Assembly: GCF_039548895.1 (NCBI RefSeq)
Contig: NZ_JBCLVG010000001.1
Strand: one strand, 5' to 3'
DNA length: 64,000 nt
From: Orlajensenia stereocauli
Lineage (GTDB): Bacteria; Actinomycetota; Actinomycetes; Actinomycetales; Microbacteriaceae
In this document: piece by piece, positions 59,828 through 64,000 of the stretch
Position numbering within the stretch: position 1 is the first letter of the stretch
How the letters are laid out: the number at the start of each line of letters is the position of its first letter
Notes under the pieces: generated by a model
The model's database searches: none
What the model saw: only the letters and a program-made list of their open reading frames with translations
What the model was told of the DNA's origin: nothing
Made by a program: the position numbers and the translations under genes

Positions 59828-60901
59828 CTACGCGTCCCGACGCCACGCGCCCTCATACCCGATCGGCACGAATCCCATCGCCTCGTTGACGTCGAGCATG
59901 GGCCGATTCTCCTCCGCGTTGAAGGTGATGATCGACGGATGCCCCGGGAAGTCGTTCTCGACAGCCCGCAGGTTCGCCAGCTTCACCAGGGTCCCGAGAC
60001 GGTGCCCGCGGTGCTCGCGCAGGACGAGCGTGTCGTCCTGGGTGATCGCGCGGTTCTGCTCGGCGGGGACGAATGTCGTCGAGAACGCGACGAGGGCACC
60101 CGTGGCCCCGTGCACGGCGGCGGCGGTGACGGGCACGAGATCGGCCGACGACCTGGAGGCGTCCTCCGCATCGACGCGTTCGACGGTCCAGACGTCTTCG
60201 GGCTCTTCGAGGCCGGCTGTCGGTGCGTCAGTGCTCATCCGGGTGTGCAGGTTCGCCATGTCGGAACGGTACTGCTCGGGCGTCGACCCGATCCAGGTGA
60301 CGGCGCTGTACCCGACCGCGTGCGCTTCAGCGTCGGCTTCGAGGCGCCGCACGGCCTCCGGATCCGCCGGCAGCGAGAGCCGACTGCCCCGATTCAACTG
60401 CTCGAGCCTGTAGCCGCGGGAGAGCAGGAATCTCACCTCGGGGTTCTCGAGCGGTACCGAACCGAACCCTGTCGGGGCGTCGAGTCGAGGGCCAGGGGCA
60501 TCGGGGGATGCCGCGTAGACGATGAAGGTCGAGCGTCCGGCGTCGAGGGCGAGCTGCTCGATGGCGTCGCTGAGAGCGGCACCGATGCCCAGCCCGCGGG
60601 CCTCGGGCCGCACGAGCACCTCGAGCCAGGCGTGCTTGGAGGCCGGGTCGGCGAGGGTGTCGATGACGGCGCGGGCGACGACATCGCCATCCAGTCGGGC
60701 TATCAGGCCGTGTCTGGGCTCGAACTCGGTGTTCTGCCACATCGGGAGCATCTCGTCGGCACGGCGGACGAGGTCCTGCGTGCCGTAGGAGGCGGCCTCG
60801 CAGACATTCCGCACGGCGTTCGCCGCGTCGAAATCCGACCACCCGGAAGCGCCGGGTGCCTCGGGGATCACGAGCGGCTCGATGGTGAATCGCCTGGGCA
60901 T
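59828..60901 (-). CDS. Double-GNAT acetyltransferase family protein
   Basis: 357 residues with two GNAT-like domains. The first has EVLVRPEARGLGIGAALSDAIEQLA (about 91-115); the second has QDDTLVLREHRGHRLGTLVKLANLRAV (about 290-316), and the end reads AEENRPMLDVNEAMGFVPIGYE. This layout recalls mycothiol synthase-like and other actinobacterial tandem GNATs; the substrate is unknown. A strong AGGAGGG site precedes the ATG. It stands between mutM and smc on the opposite strand. Confidence 0.85.
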   Translation of the reverse strand: MPRRFTIEPLVIPEAPGASGWSDFDAANAVRNVCEAASYGTQDLVRRADEMLPMWQNTEFEPRHGLIARLDGDVVARAVIDTLADPASKHAWLEVLVRPEARGLGIGAALSDAIEQLALDAGRSTFIVYAASPDAPGPRLDAPTGFGSVPLENPEVRFLLSRGYRLEQLNRGSRLSLPADPEAVRRLEADAEAHAVGYSAVTWIGSTPEQYRSDMANLHTRMSTDAPTAGLEEPEDVWTVERVDAEDASRSSADLVPVTAAAVHGATGALVAFSTTFVPAEQNRAITQDDTLVLREHRGHRLGTLVKLANLRAVENDFPGHPSIITFNAEENRPMLDVNEAMGFVPIGYEGAWRRDA

Positions 60902-61033
60902 GCGCTGCCCTCCTTCCGCGCTGCGTTCCGGGTCGAAAACGGGCAGCCGACCAGCCTAGCCACCTGCCGGGCTGAAGGCCATGTGTCCGGTACCGTTGTG
61001 GCAAGCATCCGCCCGGTGGAAAGAGGCACGCGT

Positions 61034-64000
61034 TGTACCTGAAGAGCCTGACCCTGAAGGGGTTCAAGTCCTTCGCGCAGCCGACCACGTTCGCCTTCGA
61101 ACCCGGCGTCACCTGCGTGGTCGGCCCGAACGGCTCCGGCAAGTCGAACGTCGTCGACGCTCTCGCATGGGTGATGGGCGAGCAGGGTGCCAAGACCCTC
61201 CGCGGCGGGAAGATGGAGGACGTCATCTTCGCGGGCACCTCGACCCGCGGGCCGCTCGGTCGCGCCGAGGTCACGCTCACCATCGACAACTCGGACGGCG
61301 CTCTGCCGATCGAGTACACCGAGGTCACCATCAGTCGCACGCTGTTCCGCAACGGGTCGAGCGAGTACGCGATCAACGGACAGGGATGCCGCCTGCTCGA
61401 CGTGCAGGAACTGCTGAGCGACTCCGGCCTCGGCCGGGAGATGCACGTGATCGTCGGCCAGGGCCAGCTCGACGCCGTGCTGCGCGCCAGCCCCGAGGAG
61501 CGCCGCGGCTTCATCGAGGAGGCGGCCGGGATCCTCAAGCACCGTCGCCGCAAGGAGAAGACCGTACGCAAGCTCGAGGCGATGCAGACCAACCTCACGC
61601 GTCTGTCAGACCTCGCCGGCGAGATCCGGCGCCAGCTGAAGCCCCTCGGCCGCCAGGCCGAGATCGCCCGCGAGGCGCAGTCGATCGCGGCCATCGTGCG
61701 CGACGCCCGCGCCAGGCTCCTCGCCGACGAGGTGCTCACCCTGCGCAACGCGCTCGACGGGTACACCCGCAGCGAGCACGAGCGTCACAGCGAGCGCATC
61801 GTGCTGCAGGCGCAACTCGACCAGAAGCAGCTGCGCATCCAGCGCATCGAGCAGGAGCAGGTCGGCGACGCCGTCGACGGCGCCCGCCGCACGGCCTTCG
61901 GCCTGGAGTCGGTACAGGAGCGCCTCCGCGGCCTGTACACCCTCGCGAACCAGCGCATCGCGCTGCTCGGAGGGGAGTCCGAGGCTCCGGATGCCGGTCC
62001 GTCGGTCAGCTCGCAGATGCTCGACGACGCCGCAGCCGAGATCGTGCGCCTGCAGGAGGTCGTGGTGCTCGCCGAGGCCGGGCTGCAGCAGGCACAGCTC
62101 GCCACGGCCGCTGCCCGTCACTCGCTCGACGGCGTCGACGAGGAGATCGCGTCCCAGAGCGCTCTCGTCTCCCGCCACGACCTCGAGATCACCAAGCTCA
62201 CCGGGCAGTCGGATGCGGCCGCCTCCCGTCTCGCCGCCGTGCGCGGCGAGGTGCTGCGCCAGGAGAACGCCCTCGAGGCCGCCCGCGAGCGTCACAGCGC
62301 CGTCCGCGCCGAATTCGCGCTGCTCGAGGCGGAGGCCGCGACGGCGGACGTCGGCGAGACCGACCTCGACGAGGCCTATGAACTCGCCCAGGGAGCGCTG
62401 TTCGAGGCCGAGGCCGAGATCGAGCGCATCCGCGACGAACTGCACGGCCACGAACGCGAACGCGACGCCCTCGCCGCCAAGACCGGCGCACTGTCATCGG
62501 CCCTCGACCAGAAGGACGGCTCGGCCGCCCTCGTCGCGGCCAGGCTCGACGGCGTCCTCGGACTCGTCGCCGAGCACGTTCAGGTGCACCCCGGCTATGA
62601 GGTGGCCATCGCCGCCGCCCTCGGGACCCTCGCCGACGCCGTCCTGGCCGACGATCTCGACGCAGCCACCGCCGCCGTGGAGTACGCGATCGCCGAGGAG
62701 CTCGGCCGTGTCGAGGTCGTCGTCGCCCGGCCCGATCGCGTGGTGACAGCAGCAGCCCCCGGCGATGGCTACGTTGCGGCATCCGGAGTCGTCAACGCTC
62801 CCGACGGCGTCCTCAGCCTGCTGGCCAACACCGTGATCGTCGACGACCTCGCCTCCGCTCGTGCGGCCTGGCGCAGCGGGCTCGCGGATGCTGCGACCCC
62901 CGTCACCGTCATCACCCGGGGCGGCGACGTCCTCACCACCTTCGTGCTGCGCGGCGGCAGTGGTGCCAAACGCTCGCGCCTCGAGCTCGTGGCCGAACGT
63001 GATGCAGCCGCGGAACGCCTGAACGACGTGACCTCGATCATCGAGCGGTCCCGGTTCACGCTCGCAGAGCAGCGCGGCATCCTGCAGGTGTCGAAGGAGC
63101 AGTCGGCAGCGGCCCTCGCCGCCCTGCGCGAGTTCGACTCGCAGTTGGCTGCGGCGGCCGAGAAGCTCAACCGCGCCAGGGTGCAGTCCGAGGCCGCCGG
63201 CGCCGAGCAGGCCCGCCTCGACGCTGCGCTCCAGCTAGCCGCAGAGCGAGTGGCCGAGGCCGAGAGCACGGCACATGCTGCGAGGTCGGCTCTGGATGCC
63301 GCCAAGTCCAAGCCGCGTCCGATCCTCGACGTCTCCGCGCGCGACAGCCTGCTCGTCGAGCTGGAGTCGGCACGCGAGCGCGAGGTCGAGGGGCGCCTGT
63401 CGCTCGAGACGGCCCGCGAGAGGGTGCGCGCCGAGCAGGCCAGGTCCGCCGCGCTGGTGCGCCAGCGCGAGTCGGAGCGAGCGGCGGCCGAGGAGGCCGC
63501 TCGACGTGCCGTCATCCGGCGCCGTCAGGTGGAGTCCGCAACGGCCGTGACCGAGGCGTTGCCAGCAGTGCTCACGTCGGTCGACGCATCCGTCGCCCAG
63601 GCCAGACTCGAACTCGCGACGGCCGAGGCCCAGCGCGCCAGTCAGAACGATGAGCTCGTGGCGCTCCGCCGCGATGAGGCGGCCACCCGGGAGCGGCTCA
63701 ACGCCATCACCGAGAACGTGCACGGGCTCGAGCTGCAGATCTACGAGAAGAAGCTGCACCTGTCCAGCCTGCTCGAGCGAGCCGGATCCGAGCTGGGGCT
63801 CGTCGAAGACGTGCTGATCGCCGAGTACGGGCCCGAGGAGCCGGTGCCGGCCGAGGTCGAGGGTGGGGAACCGACGGTCTTCGATCGTGCCGAGCAGAAG
63901 AAGCGCCTCGAGAAGGCCGAGCGCACCTTCGCGCAGCTCGGTCGTGTGAACCCGCTCGCCCTCGAGGAGTTCGCCGCGCTGGAGCAGCGGCACAAGTTCC
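61034..64000 (+). CDS. smc: Chromosome segregation protein SMC, N-terminal and hinge part
   Basis: The first 989 residues are in the window; the C-terminus lies beyond. Walker A: VVGPNGSGKSNVVDALAWVMGEQ; the R-loop and the conserved QGCRLLDVQELLSDSGLGREMHVIVGQGQLDAVL follow. Two coiled-coil arms flank the hinge (about 505-640, LDGVLGLVAEHVQVHPGYE onward). It condenses and organises the chromosome with ScpA/ScpB. TTG 61034 gives the family N-terminus MYLKSLTLKGFKSFAQP and has GGAAAGAGG upstream. Confidence 0.96.

Overview
The window is high-GC DNA in the style of an actinobacterium. Gene content and order point to the family Microbacteriaceae: gltX with tRNA-Gln, leuCD-murA-plsC-gpsA-ddl, thiL-rsmD-recG-coaD, MoxR-DUF58-transglutaminase, and YceD-rpmF-rnc-mutM-smc. 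Several starts sit 6 to 8 bases after a TANNNT hexamer, the leaderless pattern common in actinobacteria. All assignments come from reading the sequence and from recognised protein motifs; no database search was run.

Left flank (1-5.6 kb): the end of ilvE, a YpeA-type acetyltransferase, an FAH-family enzyme, a class V aminotransferase with a divergent LysR regulator, gltX, and tRNA-Gln(CTG).

Island (5.6-19.6 kb): the last 34 bases of the tRNA-Gln gene recur at 19523-19556 with two mismatches, followed by a strong terminator. The 13.9 kb between the copies looks like an island integrated into the tRNA 3' end. I see no integrase. It carries a DUF4397 secreted protein with a class F-type sortase, an Hsp70-like ATPase whose substrate-binding domain is replaced by a membrane anchor, an 850-residue P-loop/LuxR regulator, an IniB-domain protein, a four-helix membrane protein, and an opposing operon of two paralogous Asn/Asp/Ser-rich repeat proteins plus two dynamin-like GTPases. 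The dynamin pair, the IniB protein and the large LuxR regulator match the mycobacterial iniR/iniBAC system in type, size and (for IniA-IniC) order. The IniB protein and both repeat proteins share one C-terminal module, and similar G/C-flanked operator-like sites lie before the transcription units. I infer one co-regulated envelope or membrane-stress system.

Middle (19.6-38.2 kb): a small acidic protein; an MFS/PadR drug-efflux pair with a perfect 16-bp operator palindrome; a siderophore-interacting protein; an MFS-aminopeptidase-glutaminase operon; an SLC13-type permease; an NHEJ cluster (LigD, Ku with a Lys-rich tail, topoisomerase IB); a small beta-rich protein; a DUF222/HNH (13E12-type) gene without its own stop; an MBL-fold hydrolase; a diacylglycerol-kinase-family lipid kinase; and tRNA-Glu(CTC).

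Right part (38.4-64 kb): conserved housekeeping. It begins with a YqhA-type membrane protein and TerC behind a yybP-ykoY (Mn2+) riboswitch candidate, then leuCD behind a 16-codon leaderless peptide with three consecutive Leu codons, then cell-wall and lipid genes (murA, plsC, gpsA, ddl), thiL, rsmD, a TPR protein, recG, coaD, MoxR/DUF58/transglutaminase, YceD-rpmF-rnc-mutM, a double GNAT protein, and smc, which runs off the end.
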